Positions 8,934 to 17,490 are shown, counted from the stretch's first letter. The stretch is 37,352 nucleotides of DNA from an uncultured Butyricimonas sp. (GCA_944320555.1 CALUHX010000028.1:1-37352); one strand, 5' to 3'. The notes: a model not told the origin generated them from the letters alone. Program-made: numbers and translations.

Positions 8934-9899
8934 TCATAATGTATACTCCTTCAATCGAAATCCCCGCAAAAATTCTTCAGTGGTCATCCGTTTTTTACCC
9001 GCCAACTGCAAATCCTTCACTAAAATCACCCCATCCCTCACCTTCACGCCGAAATACGTCTTCCCGTCTGTCCATAACTCCGGCCCGCTTCCATCAACCT
9101 TCCGGTCCAATTTTTCCACCGCAAAGATTTTCATCGTCACCACATTTCCCGTCTCTCGCTGCCGCAATTCCGTCCATGCGGAGGGAAACGGCGACAACCC
9201 CCGCACATGATTGTATATCTCCGTGCTCCCTTGAGTCCAGTCAATCTTCATGTCTTCCTTGAAAATCTTCGGAGCGCTCTTCGGTGTCCGCCCTTTCAGC
9301 AATCCCGTCTGCTCCACCAGCGGATAATTTCCCGCCTCCATCGCGTCAACGGTTTTCAACAACAGTTCGGCCCCCACATCCATCAATGCGTCATGCAACT
9401 CTCCGGCCGTCATCGTGTCCGTCAGCGCCACCGGCTGCTGAAATATGATATTTCCCGTATCTATCTCGTGCTTCAACAAAAAAGTGGTCACTCCGCTCTC
9501 CCGTTCCCCGTTCATCACGGCCCAATTTATCGGAGCCGCTCCCCTATAATCAGGCAAAAGCGACGCATGCAAATTCACCGTCCCCAATCTGGGCATGCTC
9601 CACACCACCTCCGGCAACATCTTAAAGGCCACGACCAGCTGCAAATCAGCCCTCAACTCCCTCAATTCCTCCAGAAACTGCTCGTCCCGAAAACGTTCCG
9701 GCTGTAACACCCGCAATCCTCGCTCCATTGCGAATCGCTTTACAGCCGACTCTTGCAAACGCTGGCCTCTTCCAGCCGGCTTGTCCGGATTAGTCACCAC
9801 AGCCACCACCTTGTGGCCTGCGTCCAACAACCGCCGCAAAGGCGACACCGCAAAATCGGGTGTCCCCATGTATATAATTCTAAGATTATGTTCCATCAT
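8934..9899 (-). CDS. fmt: Methionyl-tRNA formyltransferase
   Basis: A 321-residue protein of normal length for Fmt. IIYMGTPDFAVSPLRRLL is the usual N-terminus, NLHASLLPDYRGAAPINWAV contains the catalytic Asn and His of the folate-binding site, and IDTGNII supplies the conserved Asp. The C-terminal domain binds tRNA. It uses 10-formyl-THF to formylate Met-tRNAfMet for translation initiation. The start overlaps the lptF stop by 4 nt (ATGA), so they are translationally coupled. A second ATG directly follows the first; the first is preferred because of the overlap. Confidence 0.96.
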   Translation of the reverse strand: MMEHNLRIIYMGTPDFAVSPLRRLLDAGHKVVAVVTNPDKPAGRGQRLQESAVKRFAMERGLRVLQPERFRDEQFLEELRELRADLQLVVAFKMLPEVVWSMPRLGTVNLHASLLPDYRGAAPINWAVMNGERESGVTTFLLKHEIDTGNIIFQQPVALTDTMTAGELHDALMDVGAELLLKTVDAMEAGNYPLVEQTGLLKGRTPKSAPKIFKEDMKIDWTQGSTEIYNHVRGLSPFPSAWTELRQRETGNVVTMKIFAVEKLDRKVDGSGPELWTDGKTYFGVKVRDGVILVKDLQLAGKKRMTTEEFLRGFRLKEYTL

Positions 9900-11347
9900 T
9901 TTTTCCTCCTTTTAAAAACTCCTACTACTTTCTTCATAAAATTCGTATACGCCTCTGCGTTCATCACGGCGGAGTCTGTCATCGCCGTGTACGTCAAAAA
10001 AGCTCCCAGCGGCAACAAAATCACCGAAGCGATCCACATTCCCTGCCACGGCTGCAAAGCCCCTTCGCGGGCCGCCCGTTCCCCCATCATCCATATCACG
10101 TAATAAACAATGAACAAAAATATCGACACCACCACCGGCATTCCCAAACCTCCCTTTCGGATAATACCGCCTAACGGAGCGCCGATGAAAAAGAAAATAA
10201 AACAAGCGAACGACAACGTGAATTTACGATGCCACTCTATTTGGTGACGGCGGATTATCTCCTCCTGCCTTTCCACGATTGCCACTTCCCCTCGAAAAGC
10301 GTTCTGTGCCGCACGCGCGTACTCCAACGCCTTGTCCGCCGCTCCTTTCTGTTCCCTTACGTCCATTGTTCCGGCCAAACTGTCCAAATCAAGCTTTTCG
10401 CCTCTCGTTTCCACCATCATCACGCTATCTTTGTCCGGAGTCGCCTCTTTCCGCTTCACATAATTCTGTCTCAACATCTGCCTTACCCGATTCTTCTGAG
10501 TCCTTTCCAAACCTTTCCCCAACGAATCTTCTGCGTGTTGCAGCTGTTTGATGTCAAGCATCCCGTAACTGTTTTTGAACAGATCCTCATCCGTCCGTTT
10601 CAACGAGTTGTCCTCCAAAGGAATCAAAAAAAACTGTTTTTCAAACGAAACTCTCCGAAAAGGGAACGTCTTCGTATTCCTGTCCTTATACCCCTCGTCC
10701 GTGTACGACCATCCGTGATACAATTCCACCTCCATGAATCGGCCCGTAGGGTCGGTGTCCATCCGCCCCGAATCCGCTATCGTCATCTCATAATTTCTGT
10801 TTGCGTCCGAATGGTTATATATCATCAAATTATACATCATGCCCGTTTTCTTGTCGGTATGATCGACCTTGATGCTATACCCGTCCATCTCATTCACAAA
10901 CACCCCGTCTTTCAACGACAATTCCGGTTTCTGCCGTTTTATGTCATACAGCAGGCTGCTCGCTTTCAAGTTCGCATAAGGCAACACGTCATTGGAGAAG
11001 AAAAAAGCCGCCACTGTCAAAACCACTATCAACACGATAAGCGGCTGCATAATCCTGTATAAAGAAATCCCCGCCGCCTTCAACGCCGTCAACTCATAAT
11101 TTTCCCCCAAATTTCCAAACGTCATCAACGACGCCAGCAACACCGCCAACGGCAACCCCATCGGCACCAACGTCATCGACACGTACATCAGCAATTGCAA
11201 TATAATCTCCCCATCCAACCCTTTTCCGACCAAATCATCGATATGCATCCACAAAAACTGCATCATCAGCACAAACATACTGATAAAAAACGTGGCCACA
11301 AACGGCCCCACGAAACTCTTCAGCATAAAAACATGCAACTTCTTCAT
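9896..11347 (-). CDS. LptF/LptG family LPS export permease
   Basis: The protein has about 483 residues. An N-terminal group of hydrophobic segments (FVATFFISMFVLMMQFLWM and the next two) is followed by a long periplasmic beta-jellyroll region, and three more transmembrane segments close the protein. This is the layout of YjgP/YjgQ permeases, which with LptB extract lipopolysaccharide from the inner membrane. MKKLHVFMLKSFVGP at 11347 is the family N-terminus; the frame is open 40 codons further upstream without family similarity. A TAnnTTTG match (TATTTTTG, 11375-11382) lies 27 nt upstream, but I see no good -33 element. Bacteroidetes usually have two such genes elsewhere; F and G cannot be told apart here. 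Confidence 0.93.
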   Translation of the reverse strand: MKKLHVFMLKSFVGPFVATFFISMFVLMMQFLWMHIDDLVGKGLDGEIILQLLMYVSMTLVPMGLPLAVLLASLMTFGNLGENYELTALKAAGISLYRIMQPLIVLIVVLTVAAFFFSNDVLPYANLKASSLLYDIKRQKPELSLKDGVFVNEMDGYSIKVDHTDKKTGMMYNLMIYNHSDANRNYEMTIADSGRMDTDPTGRFMEVELYHGWSYTDEGYKDRNTKTFPFRRVSFEKQFFLIPLEDNSLKRTDEDLFKNSYGMLDIKQLQHAEDSLGKGLERTQKNRVRQMLRQNYVKRKEATPDKDSVMMVETRGEKLDLDSLAGTMDVREQKGAADKALEYARAAQNAFRGEVAIVERQEEIIRRHQIEWHRKFTLSFACFIFFFIGAPLGGIIRKGGLGMPVVVSIFLFIVYYVIWMMGERAAREGALQPWQGMWIASVILLPLGAFLTYTAMTDSAVMNAEAYTNFMKKVVGVFKRRKK

Positions 11348-11526
11348 CTGCTCGTCTGTAATAATTTCCACCAGCAAAAATACACTTTTTCTCCAATTCC
11401 CCGCCCATCCGTTCCTTCTTTTCGAAATCTTCCTCTCGCAAAAACTCTTTTTTCTCCACACCGCCATTTCTCACAATAGAAACTCAGGAACGGCAACCAT
11501 CCCCTACAAACCCGGGAATAAAAGGA

Positions 11527-11581
11527 TTGACAACCGACAGGCAAACAGGCCAATTGGCGTACAAGCAGACTTGTCGGTCAA
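11527..11581 (-). terminator. Imperfect 55-nt hairpin downstream of rlmB
   Basis: On the minus strand TTGAC-CGACA pairs with TGTCG-GTT-GTCAA across a long loop that can fold further, and TCCTTTTATT follows. It lies about 64 nt after the rlmB stop in the otherwise empty 297-nt gap between rlmB and lptF. It is most likely a weak terminator of the ABC-F/rlmB transcript. I see no gene or tRNA in this gap. Confidence 0.45.
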
Positions 11582-11644
11582 CACCCGAACGTGGCGGTGA
11601 CAAGCATCCTTTTTGTTCTTCTCTCCCTCACTAAGGAAAGTCTC

Positions 11645-12388
11645 TCACGACTTACGCTGACGGACAGCCTCATAAACGAGGACAGCAGCGGCGGCTGAGA
11701 CGTTGAGGGACTCGATTTTGCCAAACTGGGGTATCTTTATCCTCTCATTGGAGAGAGAAAGCAACTCCTCGTCGATTCCAGTATCCTCCGAGCCGAGAAT
11801 AATCGCACAAGCTTCCTTTAGGTTTGCGTCCGTGTAAACCTGCTCGGCCTTCTCCGTCGCCGCATAAATCACCAATCCCCGTCGTCTTAGCTCCCGAAGT
11901 GTCTTCTTCAGATTCTTTTCCCGGCATACCGGCAAATAATACAATGCGCCAGCAGACGTTTTGATGGCATCCGAAGATATCTTGGCAGAATTTTTATTGG
12001 GCAACAAGATGGCATGCGCTCCCGCGCACTCTGCGGTCCGGGCTATTCCTCCCAAATTGCGCACATCCGTGATGCGGTCCAACACCAACACCAACGGAAC
12101 CTCTCCCTTGGCTATCACCTCGTCCACAACTTCCAATATGTTTTGGTAAGCTATCGGTGACACTTCCGCCAGCACTCCTTGATGATTCCTCCCGGCAAAA
12201 GGTTTAAACACTTCGTCCGGCACGTATTGAAAAGGTATTCCCCGCTCGCGCACCAACACAAACAACCGCTGGAACAAATCACCGGTACTTCCTTTGCGAA
12301 ACATTACCTTGTCTATTTCTTTCTCCTGATTGATAGCCTCCATGACAGCCCGAATGCCAAATATGCACTCTTGTTTGAATTTTGCCAT
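11645..12388 (-). CDS. rlmB: 23S rRNA (guanosine-2'-O-)-methyltransferase RlmB
   Basis: A 247-residue SpoU-class enzyme with both parts of RlmB. The N-terminal L7Ae/L30-like substrate-binding domain (FGIRAVMEAINQEKEIDKVM) is followed by the knotted SAM domain with DRITDVRNLGGIARTAECAG, GSEDTGIDEELL and IPQFGKIESLNVSAAAAVLV. It methylates the 2'-OH of G2251 (E. coli numbering) in the peptidyl-transferase P loop. It begins 11 nt after the ABC-F stop, so both are probably cotranscribed, which joins two ribosome-acting proteins. Confidence 0.94.
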   Translation of the reverse strand: MAKFKQECIFGIRAVMEAINQEKEIDKVMFRKGSTGDLFQRLFVLVRERGIPFQYVPDEVFKPFAGRNHQGVLAEVSPIAYQNILEVVDEVIAKGEVPLVLVLDRITDVRNLGGIARTAECAGAHAILLPNKNSAKISSDAIKTSAGALYYLPVCREKNLKKTLRELRRRGLVIYAATEKAEQVYTDANLKEACAIILGSEDTGIDEELLSLSNERIKIPQFGKIESLNVSAAAAVLVYEAVRQRKS

Positions 12389-12399
12389 AACAACAATTT

Positions 12400-14340
12400 T
12401 TATTTTTTACTTTTCAATTCTTCCAACAACATATTTTCCGTTTCCCAATCCGCCATACAAGTTTCCAGGCGTTTCTTGGCCTCTCCATAATCTTTCAATA
12501 TTGTCTCGTTGACAATGCCCGCCGCCATTTGCCGTTCCGTCTCGGCAATCCGGGATTCGACATCGGCAATTTCTTTTTCCAGTTTCTCAATTTTCGTCTC
12601 GGAACGCCGGATTTCCCGGTTCAATTGTTTACGCTCCTCAAAAGCCATCTTGTTTTCAGACACTGCCACCTCCAACGGAGTTTCCGTTTCCACTTCTTTC
12701 CGCGGATGCATTTGTTCATATTCCCGGAAACATTCTATCTTTTTGTCCTCAAGGAAATGGGCGACACCGCCCAGATATTCCTTAATTCCCTTGTTGGCAA
12801 ACTCATAAACCTTGCCTGCCAGTCCCATCAAGAAATCACGATCGTGCGAAACCACGATGACCGTACCCTCAAATTGTTTCAAGGCGTCCTTCAAAATATC
12901 CTTCGTCCGCAAATCAAGATGATTGGTAGGCTCGTCAAGGATAAGCACATTATACGGTTCCAGCAAAAGACGCACCATCGCCAAACGTGTCCGTTCGCCC
13001 CCCGAAAGCACCTTCACTTTTTTCTCCACCTCTTCCCCCGAAAACAAAAACGCCCCAAGTATATCCCGTATCTTTTTCCGAATCTCACCCACGGCCACCC
13101 GGTCCACCGTGTCCAGCACCGTCAGTTCCGGATCGAGCAAGTCTGCCTGATTTTGGGCAAAATATCCAATATTCACATTATGTCCGATTTTCAGATTTCC
13201 TTCATAAGGTATTTGGTTCATAATCATTTTCACGAGAGTCGTCTTTCCCTCTCCGTTTCGTCCCACGAAAGCGACCTTTTCCCCTCTCATCACCTCGATG
13301 TTCACATCCTGCAAGACCACGTGCTCCCCGTAAGCCTTCGTCAGTCCCCGTCCGTTGACCACCACGTCGCCCGAACGCACTGCCGGTTGAAACCGCACCG
13401 TGATACGAGTCGAATCTTCCGGCTCCACTTCGATACGCTCGATTTTCTCCAATTGCTTGATGCGGGATTGCACCTGCACGGCTTTTGTGGCCTTATAACG
13501 GAAACGCTCGATGAAATCTTCCGTGTCCTTTATTTGTTTTTGCTGATTCTCGTAAGCCCTCATTTGTTGTTCCACCCGCTCCTTGCGCAATTCCGTGAAC
13601 CGGGTATAAGGCACTTTATAATCATACACCTTTCCCAATGATATCTCAATCGTCCGGGTCGTGACATTGTCCAAAAAAGCCCGGTCGTGCGACACGAGGA
13701 CAACCGCACCCGGATAACGTTGCAAAAAAGACTCCAACCACGAAATAGACTCTATGTCCAAATGGTTGGTCGGCTCGTCCAACAAAAACACGTCCGGACG
13801 CCCAAGCAATATTTTTGCCAATTCGATACGCATGCGCCATCCTCCGCTAAACTCCTCGCAACGCCGGTCCATGTCCTCCTGCCTGAACCCCAATCCTTTC
13901 AACACCACCTCCACCTCTCCCTCCATATTATCCACGCCACTCACACGCAACAACTCCGTCTGTGCGTTTATCTTGTCAATCAACTTCATATAACTCGCAG
14001 ACTCATAATCCGTGCGGTTCGCCAATTCCTCGTGCATTCTCTCCAACCCGCTCCTCAACGCCAACACGTCATTAAAAGCCGTCTTCGCCTCGTCCCTCAC
14101 CGTTTTCCCTTCGGCGTACACCTTTGTCTGCGGCAAATAGCCGATTTTCAAATCCGAAGGCATGGACACGCTTCCCGATGTCGGCTCCTGCACTCCCGCC
14201 AATATTTTCAACAAAGTGGATTTCCCCGCCCCGTTTCGTCCTGTAAGACCAAGCCGATCACGCTTGTTCACTAAAAACGAAATCGAGTCCAACAAGGTAA
14301 AACCTCCAAACGCCACGCTGACATTACTTACCGAAATCAT
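12400..14340 (-). CDS. ABC-F family ATPase
   Basis: A 646-residue protein with two ABC domains and no membrane segments. Domain 1 has Walker A GRNGAGKS, signature FSGGWRMRIELAK and LLDEPTNHLDIES. Domain 2 has GRNGEGKT, LSGGERTRLAMVR and ILDEPTNHLD. A charged linker of the P-site tRNA interaction motif type lies between them, and the C-terminus is a Glu/Lys-rich coiled coil (about residues 545-640). ABC-F proteins bind the ribosomal E site and rescue or tune elongation. Length and coiled coil fit the Uup/YheS-like housekeeping group more than an antibiotic resistance type, but this is inference. It is first in an operon with rlmB. Confidence 0.93.
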   Translation of the reverse strand: MISVSNVSVAFGGFTLLDSISFLVNKRDRLGLTGRNGAGKSTLLKILAGVQEPTSGSVSMPSDLKIGYLPQTKVYAEGKTVRDEAKTAFNDVLALRSGLERMHEELANRTDYESASYMKLIDKINAQTELLRVSGVDNMEGEVEVVLKGLGFRQEDMDRRCEEFSGGWRMRIELAKILLGRPDVFLLDEPTNHLDIESISWLESFLQRYPGAVVLVSHDRAFLDNVTTRTIEISLGKVYDYKVPYTRFTELRKERVEQQMRAYENQQKQIKDTEDFIERFRYKATKAVQVQSRIKQLEKIERIEVEPEDSTRITVRFQPAVRSGDVVVNGRGLTKAYGEHVVLQDVNIEVMRGEKVAFVGRNGEGKTTLVKMIMNQIPYEGNLKIGHNVNIGYFAQNQADLLDPELTVLDTVDRVAVGEIRKKIRDILGAFLFSGEEVEKKVKVLSGGERTRLAMVRLLLEPYNVLILDEPTNHLDLRTKDILKDALKQFEGTVIVVSHDRDFLMGLAGKVYEFANKGIKEYLGGVAHFLEDKKIECFREYEQMHPRKEVETETPLEVAVSENKMAFEERKQLNREIRRSETKIEKLEKEIADVESRIAETERQMAAGIVNETILKDYGEAKKRLETCMADWETENMLLEELKSKK

Positions 14341-14375
14341 ATATAACGCTATTGTATCTTCCTAATTTATGTGCG

Positions 14376-14408
14376 CGAATATACGAAACTTATTCCATCC
14401 CCGGCAAT
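14376..14408 (-). promoter_or_regulatory. Probable promoter of the ABC-F/rlmB operon
   Basis: On the minus strand ATTG and TATATTCG, each one mismatch from TTTG and TAnnTTTG, are 21 nt apart, about 35 nt upstream of the ABC-F ATG. Confidence 0.5.
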
Positions 14409-14435
14409 AAAAACGAACGCCGCATTGAAATGATT

Positions 14436-14565
14436 ACCCCGACCCCCTCCGGCCCCCCTGTTTTTAGGAGAAAGAGTTGCGGAATAATGATATTCCGCCT
14501 ATTATGCTAAAATCACGCGACTCTTTCCCTTAGGTAGGAGTGGAGTATCCGAAGGGGATAGGGGT
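14436..14565. repeat. MITE-like palindromic repeat, copy 1
   Basis: A 130-bp element bounded by 17-bp imperfect terminal inverted repeats (ACCCCGACCCCCTCCGG and, reversed, ACCCCTATCCCCTTCGG). Inside, both arms repeat an AGAGTYGCG motif, so most of the unit can fold on itself. A related 136-bp unit is at 18850-18985. No reading frame is carried. It fills most of the 263-nt gap between the ABC-F gene and pyrI. Confidence 0.75.
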
Positions 14566-14578
14566 AGAAAACTGCATT

Positions 14579-14607
14579 CTGACGAAATCCGCACCGCTTT
14601 GCGTCAG
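14579..14607 (-). terminator. Hairpin at the end of pyrI
   Basis: CTGACG/CGTCAG with inner AAA/TTT pairs overlaps the pyrI stop codon and is followed by AATGCAGTTTTC. It is a plausible but weak intrinsic terminator. Confidence 0.45.
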
Positions 14608-15062
14608 ATAATCACGATATGCTCCTGATCCGTCAGTTTCTCGCAATAATGACACTTCAACACGATGGGAGAACTTCCCACGACATCGAATTTCGTGCGC
14701 ACGCGCTGATGATTAGTGATGCATTTCGGGTTGACGCATTTCACGATTCCCTCCACGTGAGATGGCACTTGCACCGTTTTTTTCTCCACCACCTCGAAAT
14801 CCTTAATGATATTGATTTTTGCGGAAGGAGCTACCAAAGCCAGCTTGTTGATTTCCTCGTCGCACAAGAATTTGTCGGAAATCTTGATGATGGCCTTTTT
14901 CCCTAACTTCCCGCTGTTCAGATTATACCCGAATGTGACCGTATTTTCAGAATTCTGAATGCCCAGAATATTGATGACATCGAACAACTTATTTGCCGGA
15001 ATATGGTCAATCACTGTGCCGTTTTCCACAGCGCTCACTTGTAATTCTTTCTTTGCAGTCAT
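14604..15062 (-). CDS. pyrI: Aspartate carbamoyltransferase regulatory subunit
   Basis: A 152-residue PyrI. The N-terminal allosteric domain (VSAVENGTVIDHIPANKLF) binds ATP and CTP. The C-terminal zinc domain has C-x4-C (CVNPKC) and C-x2-C (CHYC), the four Cys that hold the zinc and contact PyrB. With PyrB it forms the feedback-regulated class B holoenzyme of the first committed pyrimidine step. I start at ATG 15062 (MTAKKELQVS), 14 nt after the pyrB stop and preceded by AGAAAAG; an ATG 21 nt upstream would overlap the end of pyrB and add MVIKRKV. It is cotranscribed with pyrB. Confidence 0.95.
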   Translation of the reverse strand: MTAKKELQVSAVENGTVIDHIPANKLFDVINILGIQNSENTVTFGYNLNSGKLGKKAIIKISDKFLCDEEINKLALVAPSAKINIIKDFEVVEKKTVQVPSHVEGIVKCVNPKCITNHQRVRTKFDVVGSSPIVLKCHYCEKLTDQEHIVII

Positions 15063-15076
15063 AACTTTTCTTTTAA

Positions 15077-15988
15077 TTACCATTTCAAATCTAATGCCTT
15101 AAAAATAATAGCCTGACGGGTGTACACACCGTTCAACGCTTGCTGGAAATAATAAGCCTTCTCATTTTCGTCCACGTCCTCGTCAATTTCGTTCACGCGG
15201 GGAAGCGGATGCAATATGCGCATATTCGGCTTTGTCCCTGCCAGCATGGCGTTTTTCAAAATATACACGTTTTTCACCTTCTCATACTCCAATGGATCGG
15301 CAAACCGTTCCCGTTGCACGCGAGTCATATAAAGAATGTCGGCCTCGTTAATCACCTCGTCCAACTCACGGTGCTCATAGTATGGAATGTGCAAATTGTC
15401 CAAGAACATCTTATACGCGTCCGGCATTTCCAACTCTTTCGGAGAAATGAAGTGGAAGGTCGGATTGAAATAGCTCATGGCCTGCAAAAGCGAGTGAACA
15501 GTCCGGCCATATTTCAAATCGCCCACCATAAAGATGTTCAAATTCTCCAACGTGCCTTGCGTTTTATAAATCGAATACAAATCCAACATGGTTTGTGTCG
15601 GATGTTGATTGGCCCCATCGCCTGCGTTAATCACCGGCACGCTGGCCACCTCGCTGGCAAAACGGGCGGCTCCTTCCAACGGATGGCGCATCACAATCAG
15701 ATCGCAGTAATTATCCACCATCTTGGTCGTGTCTTTCAACGATTCTCCTTTCGTGGTACTGGAAGAAGAAGCGTCGGAGAATCCCACGATCCTACCTCCC
15801 ATCCGGTTGATAGCAGTCTCAAAACTCAATCGCGTGCGAGTGGACGGTTCAAAAAACAAGGAAGCGACCACTTTGCCTTCCAGCAAATTACGATTCGGGT
15901 TCTTCTCGAATTCGGAAGCAATCCTCAATACTTCCAAAATGTCCTCTTTCGAGTAATCGGTAATGGATACTAAACTACGTTTGTTCAT
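15077..15988 (-). CDS. pyrB: Aspartate carbamoyltransferase catalytic subunit
   Basis: A 303-residue PyrB of standard length. [13 protein letters not shown] (S49-T-R-T52) binds carbamoyl phosphate. [13 protein letters not shown] is the mobile 80s loop with its Lys. HPTQTMLD and [10 protein letters not shown] are the further phosphate and aspartate contacts. It condenses carbamoyl phosphate with aspartate to N-carbamoyl-aspartate. It is followed by pyrI. Upstream lies a leader of about 185 nt with a promoter, a short reading frame and a U-tract terminator placed 50 nt before the ATG, which suggests control by transcription attenuation. Confidence 0.97.
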   Translation of the reverse strand: MNKRSLVSITDYSKEDILEVLRIASEFEKNPNRNLLEGKVVASLFFEPSTRTRLSFETAINRMGGRIVGFSDASSSSTTKGESLKDTTKMVDNYCDLIVMRHPLEGAARFASEVASVPVINAGDGANQHPTQTMLDLYSIYKTQGTLENLNIFMVGDLKYGRTVHSLLQAMSYFNPTFHFISPKELEMPDAYKMFLDNLHIPYYEHRELDEVINEADILYMTRVQRERFADPLEYEKVKNVYILKNAMLAGTKPNMRILHPLPRVNEIDEDVDENEKAYYFQQALNGVYTRQAIIFKALDLKW

Positions 15989-16037
15989 GTTCTGCGTATA
16001 TTAAAAAGTTTATCGTTCATTTTTCTCGTCCATATAT

Positions 16038-16075
16038 AAAAAAAAACCAACAATGTCAATTAACAACAATGTTGG
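16038..16075 (-). terminator. Attenuator-type terminator in the pyrBI leader
   Basis: On the minus strand CCAACA-T-TGT pairs with ACA-T-TGTTGG (9 pairs and one T-T mismatch, 9-nt loop) and is followed immediately by nine T. It sits 100-135 nt downstream of a consensus promoter and 50 nt before pyrB. It therefore lies within the pyrBI transcript and must be read through for pyrB expression. Confidence 0.85.
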
Positions 16076-16169
16076 CTTCACGTATCATAACAAAACGAAG
16101 ACTCCGTTTCTGCCTAAACTCGAGGCATAACAACAATCTTCGTCTAATATTTTGATGTTGCATCTTCAT
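16056..16169 (-). CDS. Putative pyrBI leader peptide (37 codons)
   Basis: An ATG only a few nucleotides after the predicted transcription start opens a frame of 37 codons. The product begins MKMQHQNIRRRLLLC and ends VMIREANIVVN. Seven residues are Arg and five are Leu. The TGA at 16056-16058 falls in the 3' half of the terminator stem-loop, so a ribosome finishing the frame would prevent the terminator stem from forming. This is the geometry of E. coli pyrL, where ribosomes close behind RNA polymerase block termination. There is no room for a Shine-Dalgarno site; initiation at ATG 16169 or ATG 16163 would be nearly leaderless. Function is inferred from layout only; I do not recognise the peptide. 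Confidence 0.6.
   Translation of the reverse strand: MKMQHQNIRRRLLLCLEFRQKRSLRFVMIREANIVVN
16094..16144 (-). promoter_or_regulatory. Upstream (possible pause) hairpin in the pyrBI leader
   Basis: GACGAAGA pairs with TCTTCGTT as an outer stem (positions 16137-16144 with 16094-16101), enclosing an inner stem TGCCT/AGGCA (16111-16127). The 3' side runs into a U-rich stretch (CGTTTTGTTATG). In enterobacterial pyrBI a hairpin followed by U residues is where polymerase pauses when UTP is low. The same role here is inference. Confidence 0.55.
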
Positions 16170-16178
16170 ATCAAAACA

Positions 16179-16209
16179 CAAAAGTACACACAAAATTCCT
16201 TAGGGCAAA
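16179..16209 (-). promoter_or_regulatory. Bacteroidetes-type promoter of pyrBI
   Basis: On the minus strand TTTG (16206-16209) and TACTTTTG (16179-16186) are 19 nt apart, an exact match to TTTG-N19-21-TAnnTTTG. Transcription is expected near 16172, just before the leader ATG. Confidence 0.8.
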
Positions 16210-16259
16210 ATTTTTCTTCATCATTTTTCCCCTTTTCCTCGCTTTTTCTTCCCGACTCG

Positions 16260-17471
16260 TCAAAGCCCCAGAGACTCCAACGCTTCTTTCAATTTATCCA
16301 CAATGTCTCCAGCCACTTCCCTTTTTGATTTCAAGGCATATTCCCGCTTGTTTTCCTCCTTGTCTATTATTGTCACCTTGTTTGTGTCCACACCGAACCC
16401 CGCTCCTTTATCGTTCAGGCTGTTAAGCACGATAAAATCAAAATTTTTCCGCCGTAATTTAGACAAAGCGTTGTTCTCTTCGTCATTTGTTTCCAAAGCG
16501 AAACCCGCCAACACCTGCCCATGACGTTTCATTCGCCCCAAATCGGCGGCAATGTCATGCGTCGGCACAAGCTCCAGCCGCATATCTTCTTTTCCCCGCT
16601 TGATTTTCTCGTCCGTCCGAGTTTTGGGTGTGAAATCAGCCACCGCAGCGCTTAATATGGCTGCGTCGCATTTCGGAAACTCGGCCACTGCGGCGTCTCG
16701 CATCTCCGCTGCGGACTCCACATCCAGCCGCCGAATAGCCGGATGGCGCACAGACAAATCCACAGGACCGGCCACCAACACGACCTCCGCCCCTCTCCCG
16801 GCAAGCTCCTCCGCCAAGGCGAACCCCATCTTTCCGGAAGAATAGTTCCCGATAAAACGCACGGGATCAATCTTCTCATAGGTAGGTCCGGCTGTCACCA
16901 AAATCTTTTTCCCCTGCAAATCCTGACGGCCTTGAAAATATTCCTTCACGAACTCCGCTATCCGTTCCGGCTCCTCCATTCTTCCCTTGCCGACCAATCC
17001 GCTCGCCAACTCTCCGCTCTCCGGTTCCACTATCATATTCCCATAAGAGCGCAACACCTCCAGATTGCGTTGCGTGGCCGGATGACGGTACATGTCCAAA
17101 TCCATCGCCGGAGCCACCACCACTGGACATTTTGCGGACAAATACGTCGTCAACAATAAATTGTCTGCGATTCCCGCCGCCATCTTGCCAATCGTGTTGG
17201 CCGAAGCCGGAGCTATCAAATACAAATCCGCCCACAACCCCAACGCCACGTGCGAATGCCAGTCTCCATTCTCCGGATTGTAAAAGTCAACCAAAATCGG
17301 ATTTTTGGACAACGTCGCCATAGTCAAAGGAGTAATAAACTCCTTGGCCAAAGGCGTCATCACCACTTTCACCTCCGCCCCCTCCTTCACGAGCAAACGG
17401 ACCAGCGACGCAGCCTTGTACGCGGCGATGCTTCCCGTCACACCCAATATGATATGTTTACCTTTCAACAT
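16260..17471 (-). CDS. coaBC: Bifunctional phosphopantothenoylcysteine decarboxylase/phosphopantothenate-cysteine ligase
   Basis: A 403-residue CoaBC fusion. The N-terminal flavoprotein CoaC half has the FMN motif GVTGSIAAYKA, the catalytic His in WHSHVALG, PASANTIGK and APAMDLDMY (the usual PAMN reads PAMD here). The CoaB half starts near residue 185 with TAGPTYEKIDPVRFIGNYSSGKMG and includes the KIKRGKE lysine motif and the NDK-type nucleotide contacts (LNSLNDKGAGF). It performs two steps of coenzyme A synthesis. I start at MLKGKHIILGVTGS (17471). It follows rpoZ and bamD, with a terminator hairpin between rpoZ and coaBC that would reduce readthrough. Confidence 0.96.
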   Translation of the reverse strand: MLKGKHIILGVTGSIAAYKAASLVRLLVKEGAEVKVVMTPLAKEFITPLTMATLSKNPILVDFYNPENGDWHSHVALGLWADLYLIAPASANTIGKMAAGIADNLLLTTYLSAKCPVVVAPAMDLDMYRHPATQRNLEVLRSYGNMIVEPESGELASGLVGKGRMEEPERIAEFVKEYFQGRQDLQGKKILVTAGPTYEKIDPVRFIGNYSSGKMGFALAEELAGRGAEVVLVAGPVDLSVRHPAIRRLDVESAAEMRDAAVAEFPKCDAAILSAAVADFTPKTRTDEKIKRGKEDMRLELVPTHDIAADLGRMKRHGQVLAGFALETNDEENNALSKLRRKNFDFIVLNSLNDKGAGFGVDTNKVTIIDKEENKREYALKSKREVAGDIVDKLKEALESLGL

Positions 17472-17490
17472 ACTGTCCTCTTCAAAAATT

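Noticed and set aside
8154-8939. Long Pro/Ser-rich plus-strand ORF opposite pbpC
   Set aside because: Composition reflects the antisense of a GC-biased coding region; pbpC has all catalytic motifs.
11348-11644. Gap between lptF and rlmB searched for tRNA or small RNA
   Set aside because: No cloverleaf or 3' CCA could be found; only an imperfect hairpin and a possible -7 element are visible.
12529-13641. Plus-strand 370-codon ORF opposite the ABC-F gene
   Set aside because: Reverse-strand image of two conserved ABC domains; no promoter or known motif.
15063-15083. Upstream ATG for pyrI inside the end of pyrB
   Set aside because: The extra seven residues are not typical of PyrI, and the second ATG has an AGAAAAG upstream.
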